From: Caulobacter sp. UNC358MFTsu5.1
GTDB lineage: Bacteria > Pseudomonadota > Alphaproteobacteria > Caulobacterales > Caulobacteraceae
Reading direction: 5' to 3'
Length of the DNA stretch: 64,000 nucleotides
NCBI RefSeq assembly: GCF_000712075.1
Contig: NZ_JONW01000006.1
Location: 682,001 to 746,000 of the forward strand
Both the position numbers and the translations under genes were made by a program. The notes below the pieces were generated by a model, which had not been told where the DNA came from, made no database searches, and saw only the letters and a list, made by a program, of their open reading frames with translations. Below are positions 15,793 to 26,100 of this stretch, in pieces; position 1 is the stretch's first letter, and each line of letters opens with the position of its first letter.

Positions 15793-17598
15793 CTAGAAGG
15801 CCAGGCGCAGGCTGACGAAGCCCGTGACGGCGTTGACGGACCGGCGAGCCGCCACGCCCGAGAGGCCGGCGATGATCGAGGCCTGGGGAGCGATCTCGAC
15901 CTCGGTCCCCAGGCTGTAGCTGAGGTAGTCGCCGTCGACCGCGCCGATGCGCGAGGTGAATGACACCGGGGCGCCCTGGGGCGTCAGCGAGATCGTCGGT
16001 GTGTGGTCCAGCAGTTCGGTCTCCCAGCTGATCCTTGCGAAGGGACGCACCGCCGCTTGGGTCGCGACGCCTTGCACCGACACGCCCAGCGACGCGGTGA
16101 GGGTCTCCAGTTCCTGGCCGCCGAACGCGATCTGGGTCGAGCGTTGTCCGGCTTCGGCGTAGCCATCGAGCCTGATCGACTCGTAGCGCAGGCTGGCGAT
16201 TGGACCGACGCGCCATGAACCGACCTGGCGACCCGAACTCGCCGCCGCGCCGACCGACACCAGATGACCGGCCGTCTGGCCGATCTCTTCGCGCACGCTG
16301 GGCCCCAGCACGATCCTTCGATGGATGTCGTCGAAGTCGATCGCCCCATAGGTGGCGTCGAACGTCGCGTCCGCGCCGCCGATGCGGCCCCGGCCGAACA
16401 CCGTCAGCGTCGCGGTTTCCATGCTGAAGCCTCCGGACTGCGCCCCGAAGGCCCCGTCCCCGCGGCTCCAACCGAACATGCCGCCCACCGAAACGCGACC
16501 AAGCCCGTATTCGACGCCCATATGACCGCCTTGAGCGTCGCTCTCCAGGCCCGGGCGAGCGCCGTCGGTCGAGACCGCGTCACCGCTGAGGCCGCCAAAC
16601 ACAGCCCAGCCGCCCGCGGCCGGCGGTCTTGCCCGCAGCTGTCCCTCCAGGCGCACCCGGTGGGCCTGGTTGTCGGCCTGGGCAAGTTGGGCGAGCTGGC
16701 CGATCTGGGCCGGAGCCGCCAGGGCCGCGAGCACGGCCTGGCCTTCCATCTGGTGGACGGCGCCCGTGAAGTGCACGCGATCGGCGTAGAGATAGGTGCG
16801 GTTGGCGTCGGGGACGACATAGTCCTTGGGCAGGCAGACGAAGGATTCCAGACCGCTGCCGCGGCATGCCGCATCGGTGACGTTCACCAGGCCATAGGTT
16901 GCGGGACTGGCCTCGATCTCGCCGATCAGGCCGGCGATGTCGACATAGAGCACATTGACGCCGCTGGCCTTGACCGCGGCTTCGTAGCGATCGTTGAAGA
17001 TGTCGAACTTCGGCACGCTGACGGTGACGATGACTCCCGCCCCGGCCGCGTCGAGCCGCACCAACTGGTCGGCCAGATCCTGGGCCGCCCGGTCGAGGAC
17101 GGCGAGGTCCTCGGGCGTGAAGTCCAGTCCGTTGGTCTGGGTGGCGAAGACGTCGTTTCCGCCGCCTTGAATGACCACCAGGCTGTTGGCGTCCAGTTGG
17201 CCGCCATGGCCCAGGAAATCGTCGATCTGCTGGGTCACCGGGCGCCGGCTGAGATTGCCCGGGGCGTTCTCGCGCGTGACGGCGACCCGGGCCCCGCCTT
17301 CGGCGTAGTTCGAGCCCCCCGCCGTGGCGTGCGGCTTCAGGTCCAGGCCAAGGCCCGCCGCGATGACCTCGACCCATACGGGATCGGGATTGGTCGTGAA
17401 GCTGCCGGCCCCGGGCGGGGCTCTGTCGGCATAGCTTCCGCCATCGGAGATGCTGTCGCCGAATACGACAATGCTGTCGAAATCAACGGCCTGCGCGGAG
17501 GCTTGCACGGCCCAGCCGAGCGCAAGCCAGCCGGCCGAGGCGGCGGCCAGTCGACGTCGCCCGGCGCGGGCGGGGAACGGGAAACGAGGGGTGAACAT
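15793..17598 (-). CDS. GDSL esterase autotransporter (EstA-like)
   Basis: 601 aa. A signal peptide ends near ASAQA, then a GDSL passenger (~38-310) with block I IVVFGDSISDGG (nucleophile Ser), block III IQGGGNDVF, and block V DRVHFT carrying the Asp-His pair. The C-terminal ~280 residues form an autotransporter beta-barrel with alternating strands and terminal Phe (SLRLAF). The architecture matches Pseudomonas EstA, an outer-membrane esterase displayed on the cell surface, acting on short-chain or lipid esters. It is monocistronic with a strong terminator downstream. Confidence 0.9.
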   Translation of the reverse strand: MFTPRFPFPARAGRRRLAAASAGWLALGWAVQASAQAVDFDSIVVFGDSISDGGSYADRAPPGAGSFTTNPDPVWVEVIAAGLGLDLKPHATAGGSNYAEGGARVAVTRENAPGNLSRRPVTQQIDDFLGHGGQLDANSLVVIQGGGNDVFATQTNGLDFTPEDLAVLDRAAQDLADQLVRLDAAGAGVIVTVSVPKFDIFNDRYEAAVKASGVNVLYVDIAGLIGEIEASPATYGLVNVTDAACRGSGLESFVCLPKDYVVPDANRTYLYADRVHFTGAVHQMEGQAVLAALAAPAQIGQLAQLAQADNQAHRVRLEGQLRARPPAAGGWAVFGGLSGDAVSTDGARPGLESDAQGGHMGVEYGLGRVSVGGMFGWSRGDGAFGAQSGGFSMETATLTVFGRGRIGGADATFDATYGAIDFDDIHRRIVLGPSVREEIGQTAGHLVSVGAAASSGRQVGSWRVGPIASLRYESIRLDGYAEAGQRSTQIAFGGQELETLTASLGVSVQGVATQAAVRPFARISWETELLDHTPTISLTPQGAPVSFTSRIGAVDGDYLSYSLGTEVEIAPQASIIAGLSGVAARRSVNAVTGFVSLRLAF

Positions 17599-17760
17599 GC
17601 CTGGGAACTCCTGACGCGAAGGCCCGGAGTGTTCGCGAACGTCGAAACGCCACTGTGTGAGCGCCGCGAAGAAGCGTGACGAAACGTTTCGCGCCGACGC
17701 ATGGAGGCAAGGCCCGCGCTCGCCGCCGCGGGAGGCATGGCGGCGAGCGTCGAAGCTCGG

Positions 17761-18672
17761 TCAGGCTTCGACCCGCGCCCGGCCCGCCCGCGCCACGGCC
17801 GCTTCGGTGTCCAAGATCAGCTTGCGCACGCCCTGGCCGATCGCATGGGGATGGTCTTCCTGCAGGTAGTGCGCGCCCGGCCCAAGGATCTCGACGCGGC
17901 AATCGAACAGGCCGGCGGCGAACTTGGCGGCGAACGCCGGCGAGACCAGCGCCCCAGGCTCGCCCGCGAACAGCAGCTTGGGATAACGCGACTCGGCCAG
18001 CGCCTCATGGGCCCGGGTCAAGGCCGCCGCCACGTCCGCCGGCTCCCCGGCGATCGGCAGTTCGTTGGGCAAGCGCCAAGTCGGCCGGCGAGACTGCGGC
18101 GTGGGAAACGGCGCGCGATAGACCTCCATCTCCTCGGGCGAGAGGGAGCGCTTGATCGAGCCGGGCAGAACCCGTTCGACGAAAGCGTTGCCCTCCAGGA
18201 TCATCGCCTCGCCCACGCCGGGGGTGCGAAACTGGCGGAAGGTCTCGCGGGCGGCCTGGACCTGGTGAAATTCCTCCCAGGTCGCCATGGGCCGGATGAA
18301 CTCCATGAAGGCCAGCCCGCGGACGAAGCCGGGGCGGCGCGCGGCCAGATGGAAGGCCAGCGCCGTGCCCCAGTCCTGCGCCACGACATAGGCCGAGGCG
18401 ATCCCCATCCTGTCGATGAAGGCGTCGAGATAACGGGCGTGGTCGAAGAACCGATACTCGCCTTCGGGCTTGCCGGACTGCCCAAAGCCCACGAGGTCGG
18501 GCGCCACGCAATGGCCCACCTGGGCGACATGCGGGATGATGTCGCGCCAGATGTAGGACGAGGTGGGGTTGCCGTGCAGGAACAACACCCATGGGGCGCC
18601 GGGCGCTCCAGCCTGGCGGTAGGCCATGACCGTGTCCTCCACGGTCAGTCGGGGCAGGTCGACATCAATCAT
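17761..18672 (-). CDS. haloalkane dehalogenase (DhaA-type)
   Basis: 303 aa. Hydrolyses carbon-halogen bonds in haloalkanes to alcohol and halide in the cytoplasm. The family residues are visible: HGNPTSSYIWR with the halide-stabilising Asn, nucleophile Asp and halide-binding Trp in VAQDWGTALAF, the catalytic acid in LAFMEFIRP, and the catalytic His in AHYLQEDHP. The FMEFIRP acid position places it with the DhaA/LinB group rather than DhlA. Start MIDVDLPRL (ribosome binding site GAGGAGAT). It overlaps the upstream TetR gene by 8 bp, so the two are translationally coupled. Confidence 0.85.
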   Translation of the reverse strand: MIDVDLPRLTVEDTVMAYRQAGAPGAPWVLFLHGNPTSSYIWRDIIPHVAQVGHCVAPDLVGFGQSGKPEGEYRFFDHARYLDAFIDRMGIASAYVVAQDWGTALAFHLAARRPGFVRGLAFMEFIRPMATWEEFHQVQAARETFRQFRTPGVGEAMILEGNAFVERVLPGSIKRSLSPEEMEVYRAPFPTPQSRRPTWRLPNELPIAGEPADVAAALTRAHEALAESRYPKLLFAGEPGALVSPAFAAKFAAGLFDCRVEILGPGAHYLQEDHPHAIGQGVRKLILDTEAAVARAGRARVEA

Positions 18673-19264
18673 TGCGATCTCCTCGGGTGAAGACGGTTTC
18701 AAAAGCGATGCGCTTGAAGCGATCGAGGGGCTCGCGGCTGCGTTCGACCTTCATGCGCAGGATCGCTCCCTGCCAGGAGGCGATCAGAAACTCCGCCAGG
18801 TCGTCAGGGGAGAAGCGGCGCGCGATCGAGCCGTCCTGCTGCGCTTGCGCGAGGCACGCGGTGAACGGGACCAGCCATTCCCGGTAGATTGCAGCCAGGC
18901 GCCCGCGCAGAGCTTCGCTGGTCTGCGCGGTTTCCAGGCTCAGATCGCCGATCAGGCACCCGCGGACGTAACCGTCGGCGGCCAGCCGGTCGGTGATCAG
19001 ATCCAGATAGCGGCCAAGGCGCTCTCGCGGCGGGAGCGTTTGATCATCCAGCGCCTGGCCGACGAGCGAGCGCACGTGCTCGAAATAGAGGTCAAGGACC
19101 TCGCCCGCGAAGGCCTCCTTGGACCCGAAATGGTTGGTGAAGGATCCCTGCGGGGCCCCTGCGTCGGCGACGATGTCGCGCACGCCCGCGCCGGCGAACC
19201 CCTTCTTGAACATCACCCGCAGACCAGCGGCCAGGATGTTTTCGCGATTAGATATGCGTCCCAT
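18665..19264 (-). CDS. TetR-family repressor of the dehalogenase operon
   Basis: 199 aa. N-terminal HTH (~5-50): ILAAGLRVMFKKGFAGAGVRDIV, split as ILAAGLRVMF and KGFAGAGVRDIV, then AGAPQGSFTNHFGSKEAF, a clear TetR recognition helix and YxxF-type turn. The rest is an all-helical ligand and dimer domain. It is first in an operon with the haloalkane dehalogenase, and an 18-bp palindrome lies inside its own promoter, so autorepression relieved by a substrate-like ligand is the likely mode. The ATG follows the -10 box by 6 bases, implying a leaderless transcript. Confidence 0.88.
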   Translation of the reverse strand: MGRISNRENILAAGLRVMFKKGFAGAGVRDIVADAGAPQGSFTNHFGSKEAFAGEVLDLYFEHVRSLVGQALDDQTLPPRERLGRYLDLITDRLAADGYVRGCLIGDLSLETAQTSEALRGRLAAIYREWLVPFTACLAQAQQDGSIARRFSPDDLAEFLIASWQGAILRMKVERSREPLDRFKRIAFETVFTRGDRND

Positions 19265-19270
19265 GGTAGG

Positions 19271-19299
19271 ATAATACGCACGTACGTATTGTTCTGCAA
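19271..19299 (-). promoter_or_regulatory. tetR promoter with operator in the spacer
   Basis: On the minus strand: -35 TTGCAG, a 17-base spacer, and -10 TATTAT, six bases before the tetR ATG. The 18-bp near-palindrome AATACGCACGTACGTATT (19273-19290; one mismatched pair) covers the spacer and -10. Confidence 0.65.
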
Positions 19300-19589
19300 G
19301 CGCTGCGGCGCACCCGAAGATTCCTCGGCGCGAACCCGCAACAGGGCCTGGCGAAACGCCACGCCGGCCCGATCAGCAGCCCGTTGGCGACGAGTGGCGG
19401 GCGACGCCCGCAAGCGAGCGCGCGCCTTGCGCCTGCGCGGTGGAGGCGTGCGCGCAACCACGCCCGCCGGCATCGGGTCCTGCCTTGTCTTCGGCGCGAC
19501 GGCATGCCGCAGCACCGTTCAGGGTTTTATTCAGATGGGAAATAAAAGATCGGCCTCGATAGTTCAGTCGCGATGGGTCCAGACGATCG
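19300..19589. other. intergenic region between tetR and the hybrid kinase
   Basis: No gene seen. GC falls toward the kinase start (GGTTTTATTCAGATGGGAAATAAA is in this part, ~19523-19547), which probably holds the kinase promoter, but no standard boxes stand out. Confidence 0.35.
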
Positions 19590-22500
19590 ATGCAACCCAA
19601 TCTTCGTCAGCCGGCTTCAAGGTCCTGTATCGATCGCCTTCGTCGTGCAGGCGCGGCGTTGCTTGCGAGCCTGATGCTCCTGACGCCCCAGTGGGCCTTG
19701 GCCGCGGCCGCCCGACCTTGGGCGTCCCTGTCCTCGCCCGTGTTCGATCGGATCGTGCAAGACGCGGCCCTGCCCAATTCGACCCTGCTCACCGCGATGG
19801 CCAGCGACGGCGAGGGCTTCCTGTGGATCGGGACGCAAAACGGCCTCTCGCGATGGGACGGCCACGAGTTTCGCACCTATGTCGGCGAATCCGGGGCCCC
19901 GGGGCGTCTGCCGGGCAGTCAGATCCAGGTGCTTCACACGGACAAGGCCGGCCGGCTCTGGATCGGCGCGGCCTCGTCTGGCCTGGCCCGCTACGACTCC
20001 GCCACCGATCGCTTCGTCACCGTTCCCACCGGGCAGGGCGTTTCACAGGGCGGCGTCAGGGCGCTGGCCGACGACGACGCTGGTGGTCTTTGGGTCGGCA
20101 CCGATGCTGGCCTTGACCACCTGGACCGATTCGGAAGGCCCGCGGGGCGCCTAGGACCTCTTCCGCTGGCGGGCGGCGTTCAGGCTCTCGCGCGCCAATC
20201 TGGCCGCCTCTGGGTCGGAACCAAGCACGGACTCTTCCGGCGGACCGCAGGCGGGGTCACCCCGTTGGCGCTGCCCGACGGCGCCGACGCGGTGACGGCG
20301 CTCACCGCCACCTCCGACGGGCGGCTGTGGGTCGGCACCGAGCGTCACGGCGCCTTCGTCTTCGACCCAGGGCGCAAGGCCTGGCGATCGGTCGCCGGGT
20401 CGCGTCCGCGCCAGCGCTCAGCCGCCGGCCGCGTCGACGCGATCGAGGAGGTCTCGGCAGGAGAGGTCTGGATCGGCACCTTCGCCGAGGGCCTGCTGCG
20501 CGTCGACACCAGCCGGTTGCAGGCCCAGCGGGTGGCGGTCCGCGCTGACCTGGCCACCAGCCTTCTGGACCACAACATCCGCGCCATTCATCGCGCGCCG
20601 TCGGGCCTGGTGTTTGTCGCGACCGCGCGCGCCTTGAGCCGCTTCGACCCCGGGCAGACGGCGATATCCACCCTGTACGCCGCCTCCGGCGCGTCGGACG
20701 GACTTGCCGAAGACAACATCTTTGCGGCGTTCACCGCTCGTGACGGCCGCGTCTGGCTGGGGGGCGCGATCGAAGGCATAGAGATCTTCTCGCCAAACAG
20801 CGGCGAGCGACAGCGGCTGCGCACGACGGGACCGGGCGCTCAACTGCCACGCGCCAGCGTACGGGCCCTGGCCGGCCTGCCGAACGGCGAGGTGTTGATC
20901 GGGACCGACGAGGGCCTGCTTCGCGCCTCGCTCGACGGATCCCGGATCGAGCCAGTGCGCGTCGCCGGACGAGATCGCCGCCAACGGGTCCTGGCGCTGG
21001 CCGTGCAGGGCGCGCGTGTCTGGATCGGCGGTGCGGAGGGCCTCTGGGAGACCGAGTTATCTTCAAGCCGGCCGCCATTCGCGAGGACGACGCTCAAGGC
21101 GCCCATGCTGGCCGACACCCGCGTCAACGCGCTGTTTGGCGACCCCGAGGGCCGCCTGTGGATCGGCACGCCCGACGGCCTGCACCTCTACGACCCGCGA
21201 AATCAACGCATCAAGCGCTTCGCGGCGCGACCCGGCGAGCGTCGGGGGCTGCCGGCGCGTTATGTGTCGGCGCTGCTTGGCGACCGCCAGGGCCGCCTCT
21301 GGGTGGGCACGTTCGGCGGCGGCCTGGCCGTCATCGACGACCCCCGCCATCACCCCGACGCCTTGCGGCGCATCGGCGTGGCCGAGGGGCTGCCGAACAC
21401 GAACGTCAACAGCATCCTCCAGGACCGGGCGGGCGCGATCTGGGTGAGCACCGACAACGGCCTTGCCCGGATCGACGCGGCGAGCGGGCGGGCCGTTGGC
21501 TTACAGGCGCCCGACGGCGTGAAGATCCCGACCTACTGGCTGGGGGCCGGCGCCGAGACCCGTCAGGGCGAGCTCCTGTTCGGCGGCGCAGGGGGGATGA
21601 CCGTCGTCGATCCCGCGCGCTACACGCCCAACACCGCCCAGGCGCCGTTGCGCGTCACCGAGGTCCGCTTCGACGGCAGGCGCGTGCCGCCCGGCGGGCT
21701 CAACGCCGGTCGGGCGCTGAGACCCCCGGTCGGCGTGAGGAACATCGCCATCGACTTCTCGGCGCTCGACTATCGGGCGGCCGACCGTATCGGCTTCGCC
21801 TATCGCCTCAAGGGCGTGGACCGCCAGTGGGTGGTCACCACCGCGGCTCGACGGACCGCCGCCTACACCAACCTGGCGCCGCGCGCCTATGAACTGGAGG
21901 TGCGGGCGATCAATCCGGACGGAAGCTGGCGCCCGGAGGTGCTGCGGCTGCCGATCGAGGTGTCGCCGCGGTGGTGGGAAACGCTTTGGGCCCGCGCGGC
22001 GGGCTGCGCCCTGGCGGTTGGCCTGCTCGTCCTGGCGGTCCACGCCTGGACGGCGCGTCTTCGTCGCCGCAAGGCTGAACTCGAGCACCTGGTGGCCGAG
22101 CGGACCGTCGCCTTGGCGATGCGCACCGAGGAACTCGAGATCAAGGCGGTCGAGTTGCAAGCCGCCCGGGCGCGCGCCGAGGCGCTGGCGGCGGCCAAGG
22201 CCGATTTCCTGGCGACCATGAGCCATGAAATCCGCACGCCGATGAACGGCATCCTGGGCCTGAACGGCTTGATGTTGCGGACCAAGCTCGACCCCTCGCA
22301 GCGGACCTTCGCCGAGGCCGTTCAACTTTCCGCCACCAATCTCCTGGTGATCATCAACGATATTCTCGAGGCGTCCAAGCTCGAGGCCGGCAAGGTCGCT
22401 CTGGAGATCGCGCCGTTCAGCCTGGAAAGCCTCGGCGAAGACGCCGTCGAACTTCTGGCGCCCCGAGCTTTCGAGAAGGGGCTCGGCCTGACCTGCGCTG

Positions 22501-23750
22501 TGTCCCCCGCCGCGCGCATCTGGGTGGAGGGCGACGTGGTGCGCCTGCGCCAAGTGGTGCTCAACCTGCTGTCCAACGCGGTGAAGTTCACGGAGACCGG
22601 CGAGGTAAATGTTTCACTGACGGCTCAGCCTGGCGCCAATGGATCCTGCGTGGTGCGCCTGGAGGTGGCGGACACCGGCATCGGACTGGACCAGGACGCC
22701 AAGGGCAGGCTCTTTCAGAAGTTCGAGCAGGCCGACAACACGATCAGTCGGCGTTTCGGCGGCACGGGCCTTGGACTCTCGATCTCTCGCGACATCGTCA
22801 CGCTGATGGGCGGGACCATGGGCGTTCGCGACAATCCTGGCGGCGGCAGCGTTTTCTGGATCGAAGCGCCGCTCGTCCCCGCGAGCCCGCCGGAGGCCGT
22901 CGACCGGCGGCTTGCCGGACTGCGCGTTCTGGCCGCGGATCGGTCGGCCGCAGCCCTCGAGGCGCTCGGGCTGCAACTGACGTTCGAAGGCGCGAGCTTG
23001 GACGGCGTCCCGGACTTGGCCGCCTGCGAGGCCAAGGCGCGGGCGGCCGCCGCGGCGGGCGCGCCGTATGATGCGATCCTGGTCGACGCCGAGCGCCTGG
23101 GCGCCGACGCATCCAGCCTGGTCGGGTCCCTGTCCCAAGCCGGAGCCCGCGCCTTGGTCCTGCTGATGGCGCCGCTAGGGCAAATGCTTCCGAGTCCTGG
23201 CCAAGGGCCGTTCGACGGCGTCCTGGCCAAACCCCTTCGCCGTCGCGCGCTGGTCGAGGCCCTGAGCGGCGGGCGCGAGGCGGCCGCGTCGGCCGAACCG
23301 GCCCAGACGCCGCGCGCGGACGAGCCTGCCCGTGTCTTGCTGGCCGAGGACAACGCGGTCAATCGTCTGCTGGTCGGGACCCTGGTCGAGGCGATGGGAT
23401 GCGCCTTGACCTGCGTCGAGGATGGGCAGGCGGCCGTGGCCGCCAGCCTGGAGGAGGCGTTCGATCTCATCCTCATGGACGTCAACATGCCCGGTCTCAG
23501 CGGCCTTGAGGCCACCCGACGGATCCGCGCTTGCGCGGGTCCATGCCAGGCCGCGCCGATCCTGGCGCTCACGGCGAACGCCTCCAAAGCCGATGCGGAC
23601 GCCTGTCTGGCGGCGGGCATGGACGATTTCATCTCCAAGCCGATCGACGTCGATCAGTTCGCCCAGACCTTGTCGCGCTGGCTGACCGGGGAGGCGGCCG
23701 TTGGGGCCGGCGCAGGCCGGGAGATGGCCGACGCCGCGGCGGCCGTCTAG
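19590..23750 (+). CDS. hybrid histidine kinase with periplasmic two-component propeller sensor
   Basis: 1386 aa. Signal peptide or anchor ([21 protein letters not shown]), then ~650 residues of repeated GLWVGT/LWIGT-type propeller blades (e.g. [34 protein letters not shown]), a Y_Y_Y domain ending in [15 protein letters not shown], one membrane helix (~[18 protein letters not shown]), a coiled coil, and HisKA with the phospho-His in [15 protein letters not shown] (~878). HATPase N and G boxes follow ([25 protein letters not shown]). A first receiver is degenerate (AADRS, no acidic pair); the second is complete ([19 protein letters not shown]). BACON-like polysaccharide sensors have this layout; the ligand is unknown. 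Confidence 0.9.
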   Translation: MQPNLRQPASRSCIDRLRRAGAALLASLMLLTPQWALAAAARPWASLSSPVFDRIVQDAALPNSTLLTAMASDGEGFLWIGTQNGLSRWDGHEFRTYVGESGAPGRLPGSQIQVLHTDKAGRLWIGAASSGLARYDSATDRFVTVPTGQGVSQGGVRALADDDAGGLWVGTDAGLDHLDRFGRPAGRLGPLPLAGGVQALARQSGRLWVGTKHGLFRRTAGGVTPLALPDGADAVTALTATSDGRLWVGTERHGAFVFDPGRKAWRSVAGSRPRQRSAAGRVDAIEEVSAGEVWIGTFAEGLLRVDTSRLQAQRVAVRADLATSLLDHNIRAIHRAPSGLVFVATARALSRFDPGQTAISTLYAASGASDGLAEDNIFAAFTARDGRVWLGGAIEGIEIFSPNSGERQRLRTTGPGAQLPRASVRALAGLPNGEVLIGTDEGLLRASLDGSRIEPVRVAGRDRRQRVLALAVQGARVWIGGAEGLWETELSSSRPPFARTTLKAPMLADTRVNALFGDPEGRLWIGTPDGLHLYDPRNQRIKRFAARPGERRGLPARYVSALLGDRQGRLWVGTFGGGLAVIDDPRHHPDALRRIGVAEGLPNTNVNSILQDRAGAIWVSTDNGLARIDAASGRAVGLQAPDGVKIPTYWLGAGAETRQGELLFGGAGGMTVVDPARYTPNTAQAPLRVTEVRFDGRRVPPGGLNAGRALRPPVGVRNIAIDFSALDYRAADRIGFAYRLKGVDRQWVVTTAARRTAAYTNLAPRAYELEVRAINPDGSWRPEVLRLPIEVSPRWWETLWARAAGCALAVGLLVLAVHAWTARLRRRKAELEHLVAERTVALAMRTEELEIKAVELQAARARAEALAAAKADFLATMSHEIRTPMNGILGLNGLMLRTKLDPSQRTFAEAVQLSATNLLVIINDILEASKLEAGKVALEIAPFSLESLGEDAVELLAPRAFEKGLGLTCAVSPAARIWVEGDVVRLRQVVLNLLSNAVKFTETGEVNVSLTAQPGANGSCVVRLEVADTGIGLDQDAKGRLFQKFEQADNTISRRFGGTGLGLSISRDIVTLMGGTMGVRDNPGGGSVFWIEAPLVPASPPEAVDRRLAGLRVLAADRSAAALEALGLQLTFEGASLDGVPDLAACEAKARAAAAAGAPYDAILVDAERLGADASSLVGSLSQAGARALVLLMAPLGQMLPSPGQGPFDGVLAKPLRRRALVEALSGGREAAASAEPAQTPRADEPARVLLAEDNAVNRLLVGTLVEAMGCALTCVEDGQAAVAASLEEAFDLILMDVNMPGLSGLEATRRIRACAGPCQAAPILALTANASKADADACLAAGMDDFISKPIDVDQFAQTLSRWLTGEAAVGAGAGREMADAAAAV

Positions 23751-23917
23751 ATCGGCGGCTCCCGGGGCTTGATCGAGACGGCTTGGGCACAGGTTCGGCG
23801 GATGACCGCCGGCTTGGCGCGGATGTCAGAAAATCCGCGAAGACGTTCGCCAGCCTCCTTAAGGCTTCCACGCCAGCGACGCGGATCGGTAAGGGTTCCA
23901 CAAGAGGAAGAGGAACC

Positions 23918-24835
23918 ATGTCGATCCGTCCAATCGAGGCCGCCTGCGAGCGCGCCCGCCCCGTCCGCAGGCCAGCAGGCGCCGCCTTGTGCAGCGCCCT
24001 GGTCTCGGATCACGGCTGGGGGATGGGCGTCTACGGCGCGGCGGCGCTGGCCTTGGGGCTGCTCGGCTTGATCTGGGGTGACTTCACCGTCGGGTTCCAT
24101 CCCGTGCCCGAGGCGACGCCGGGGCGAGCGCTGCTGGCCCATGCCTGCGCCGTGCTGTTCATCCTGGGCGCCCTGGGCCTGCAGCAAGGCCGCACGCGCA
24201 CGCTCGCCGGCGGGGTGGTGGGCCTGCTCTACCTGGCGTTCGCGCTTTGCTGGTCGCGTAGGGTGGTGGCCGCGCCGCTGATGATCGGCGCCTGGCTCGG
24301 AACGGCCGAACAACTGCTCCTGGCCGTCGGAGCCTTGGCCGTGGCGGCGCGGACCGGTCCGGCGAGCCGGACGACGGCGCGGGTCTGCAGGTTGGCGTTC
24401 GGCGCTTGCGAGATCGTCTTCGGATTGGCGCATTTCCTGAGCCTGCCGGAAACCATCGCCATGACGCCGGCCTGGGCGCCGCTGGGTCAAACCTTCTGGG
24501 CGCTGGCGACGGGGGCGGCGCACCTGGTCGCCGGTCTGGCGTTGATCATGGCGTTCTTCCCGGTTGTGACGACCCGTCTCCTGGCCACGATGTTCGCGGT
24601 CTTCGGCGCCTTGGTCTGGCTTCCGGCCTTGCTGGACGATCCCGGCTCAAGGCTCGCCTGGGCCGGAAACGCGATCAACCTGGCCCTGGTCGGCGCCGCG
24701 CTGGCGATCGGCGACCTGCTGGGCCGGGCGCGCCCTGCAATAGTGAGCCAGGCGGCCGCGCCGAACGATCAAGATCCATCGGCGGGCGTCCGCACCCCGC
24801 AGGGGCGGGCGATCAAGCTCCGTTACAAGATGTAA
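23918..24835 (+). CDS. polytopic membrane protein of unknown function
   Basis: 305 aa; start MSIRPIEAAC with GAGGAAGAGG upstream. About eight hydrophobic helices are visible (GVYGAAALALGLLGLIWG, ALLAHACAVLFILGALGL, TLAGGVVGLLYLAFALCW, LMIGAWLGTAEQLLLAVGAL, and four more ending AINLALVGAALAIGDLLG). Spacing and small length resemble DoxX-like or DUF-type inner-membrane proteins, but no family motif is decisive. It begins 168 bp after the kinase gene on the same strand and could be cotranscribed. Confidence 0.65.
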   Translation: MSIRPIEAACERARPVRRPAGAALCSALVSDHGWGMGVYGAAALALGLLGLIWGDFTVGFHPVPEATPGRALLAHACAVLFILGALGLQQGRTRTLAGGVVGLLYLAFALCWSRRVVAAPLMIGAWLGTAEQLLLAVGALAVAARTGPASRTTARVCRLAFGACEIVFGLAHFLSLPETIAMTPAWAPLGQTFWALATGAAHLVAGLALIMAFFPVVTTRLLATMFAVFGALVWLPALLDDPGSRLAWAGNAINLALVGAALAIGDLLGRARPAIVSQAAAPNDQDPSAGVRTPQGRAIKLRYKM

Positions 24836-25088
24836 CCGGGCGCACACACCGCTGTTGCGCGCCTGGCGTTGAAAGGCCGCGACGCCGACAAGCGTCCCTG
24901 GTTCTGAAAGGGCGGCGCCCCCGGCGCAGCGCCGAGCTTGCGCCGCCTGAGGCGGCCAGCAGCGGACCCTGACCGTCAGAGCGTCTGACGCCGCAAACGA
25001 CATCGGCGGGTGGAAATCGGCTGGGCGGCTCGTGGTTGAAAGTCGTCCTGAGGCATGAAGCGGCGCGAGGCGCGGCTGGAGAAGAGTG

Positions 25089-25865
25089 ATGGTTCAAGGG
25101 CCGATTGTTCAAATGTCCTGGGGCGCTCGGCTGCTGTACGTCGGCCCGCCGACGCCGCACCACGCCCATCGCAACAGCGTGGGCGAGTTGTGCGTCGGCC
25201 TTGACGCACCGGTGCATCTTCGCTTGCCGGTGGTCTCGGACAAGACCCTGACGAGCCGCGCCATTTTGGTGCCGCCAGGGCTCAAGCACGAGTTCGTCTT
25301 CGAGGGTCGCCAGATCGCCTGTCTGTTTGTCGAAAGGCAGACGGGGGATCGCGACGCGCTCTATCGCGCGATGGACGAAGGGCCGTTCGGCGTTCGTCTG
25401 GGCCATGCACGATTGGACGACCTGGTCGCCACGCTCAACGATCTGCTCCTCGCCGGCGCGGACTTGCGCCAGGGCAAGGCGATGGTGGAGCGGGTGCTGG
25501 GTCTGCGCAGCCTGCGTGCGACGGACCCGCGCATCGCCGAGGCGATCGACCAGATCCGTCGCGATCCGGGCGGAGATCACTCGATCGCCCGCCTTGCCCG
25601 CGAGGCGAGTCTGTCGGAATCACGGTTTCGCCACGCGTTCCGGGCAAGCACCGGTGTGGCGTTCAAGCGCTACAGGCTGTGGCTGCGGCTGGGCAACGCC
25701 ATGCGGCTCGCCCAACAAGGGCTCAACCTGACCGAAGCGGCGCATCACTCCGGGTTTTCGAGCTCGGCGCACCTGAGCAGCGCCTATCGCAACATCTTCG
25801 GCATGACGCCCTCTCAATTTATCGCCCTGACCAGCGCGGCTCGACAAAAGCAACAGCGCGTCTGA
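25089..25865 (+). CDS. AraC-family regulator with cupin-like sensor
   Basis: 258 aa. Start taken at the ATG (25089) following GGAGAAG; a GTG one codon upstream is possible. The N-terminal ~130 residues form a cupin-like sensor (HHAHRNSVGELCVGLD, AILVPPGLKHEFVFEG). The DNA-binding part (~155-250) has IARLAREASLSESRFRHAFR, split as IARLAREASLSE and SRFRHAFR, and the second HTH LTEAAHHSGFSSSAHLSSAYRN..GMTPSQF. Upstream, TGGTTGAAAGTCG (25033-25045) repeats a 13-mer found before the other AraC gene. Its target is unknown. Confidence 0.85.
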   Translation: MVQGPIVQMSWGARLLYVGPPTPHHAHRNSVGELCVGLDAPVHLRLPVVSDKTLTSRAILVPPGLKHEFVFEGRQIACLFVERQTGDRDALYRAMDEGPFGVRLGHARLDDLVATLNDLLLAGADLRQGKAMVERVLGLRSLRATDPRIAEAIDQIRRDPGGDHSIARLAREASLSESRFRHAFRASTGVAFKRYRLWLRLGNAMRLAQQGLNLTEAAHHSGFSSSAHLSSAYRNIFGMTPSQFIALTSAARQKQQRV

Positions 25866-26100
25866 GCCGACCACGGTTCGCCCCCAAGCGCTTGGCCCCG
25901 GCGGCGCCGGGCGCCCAGGTCGAATCGTCGCCCAGAACGGCCAGCGTCTCCTGACAGCGACGTCCGGCCGGTCGGGGGCCTCCAGGACGCGCGCTTTGAA
26001 GATTAAATTGCCGACAGCCTGCATCCGATCGATCCGGCGCCGGCCTCTAACGTGTAGCGATGTGCGAGATGTTCGCCGCGCAGCTGGAGCTGTCGAACAG

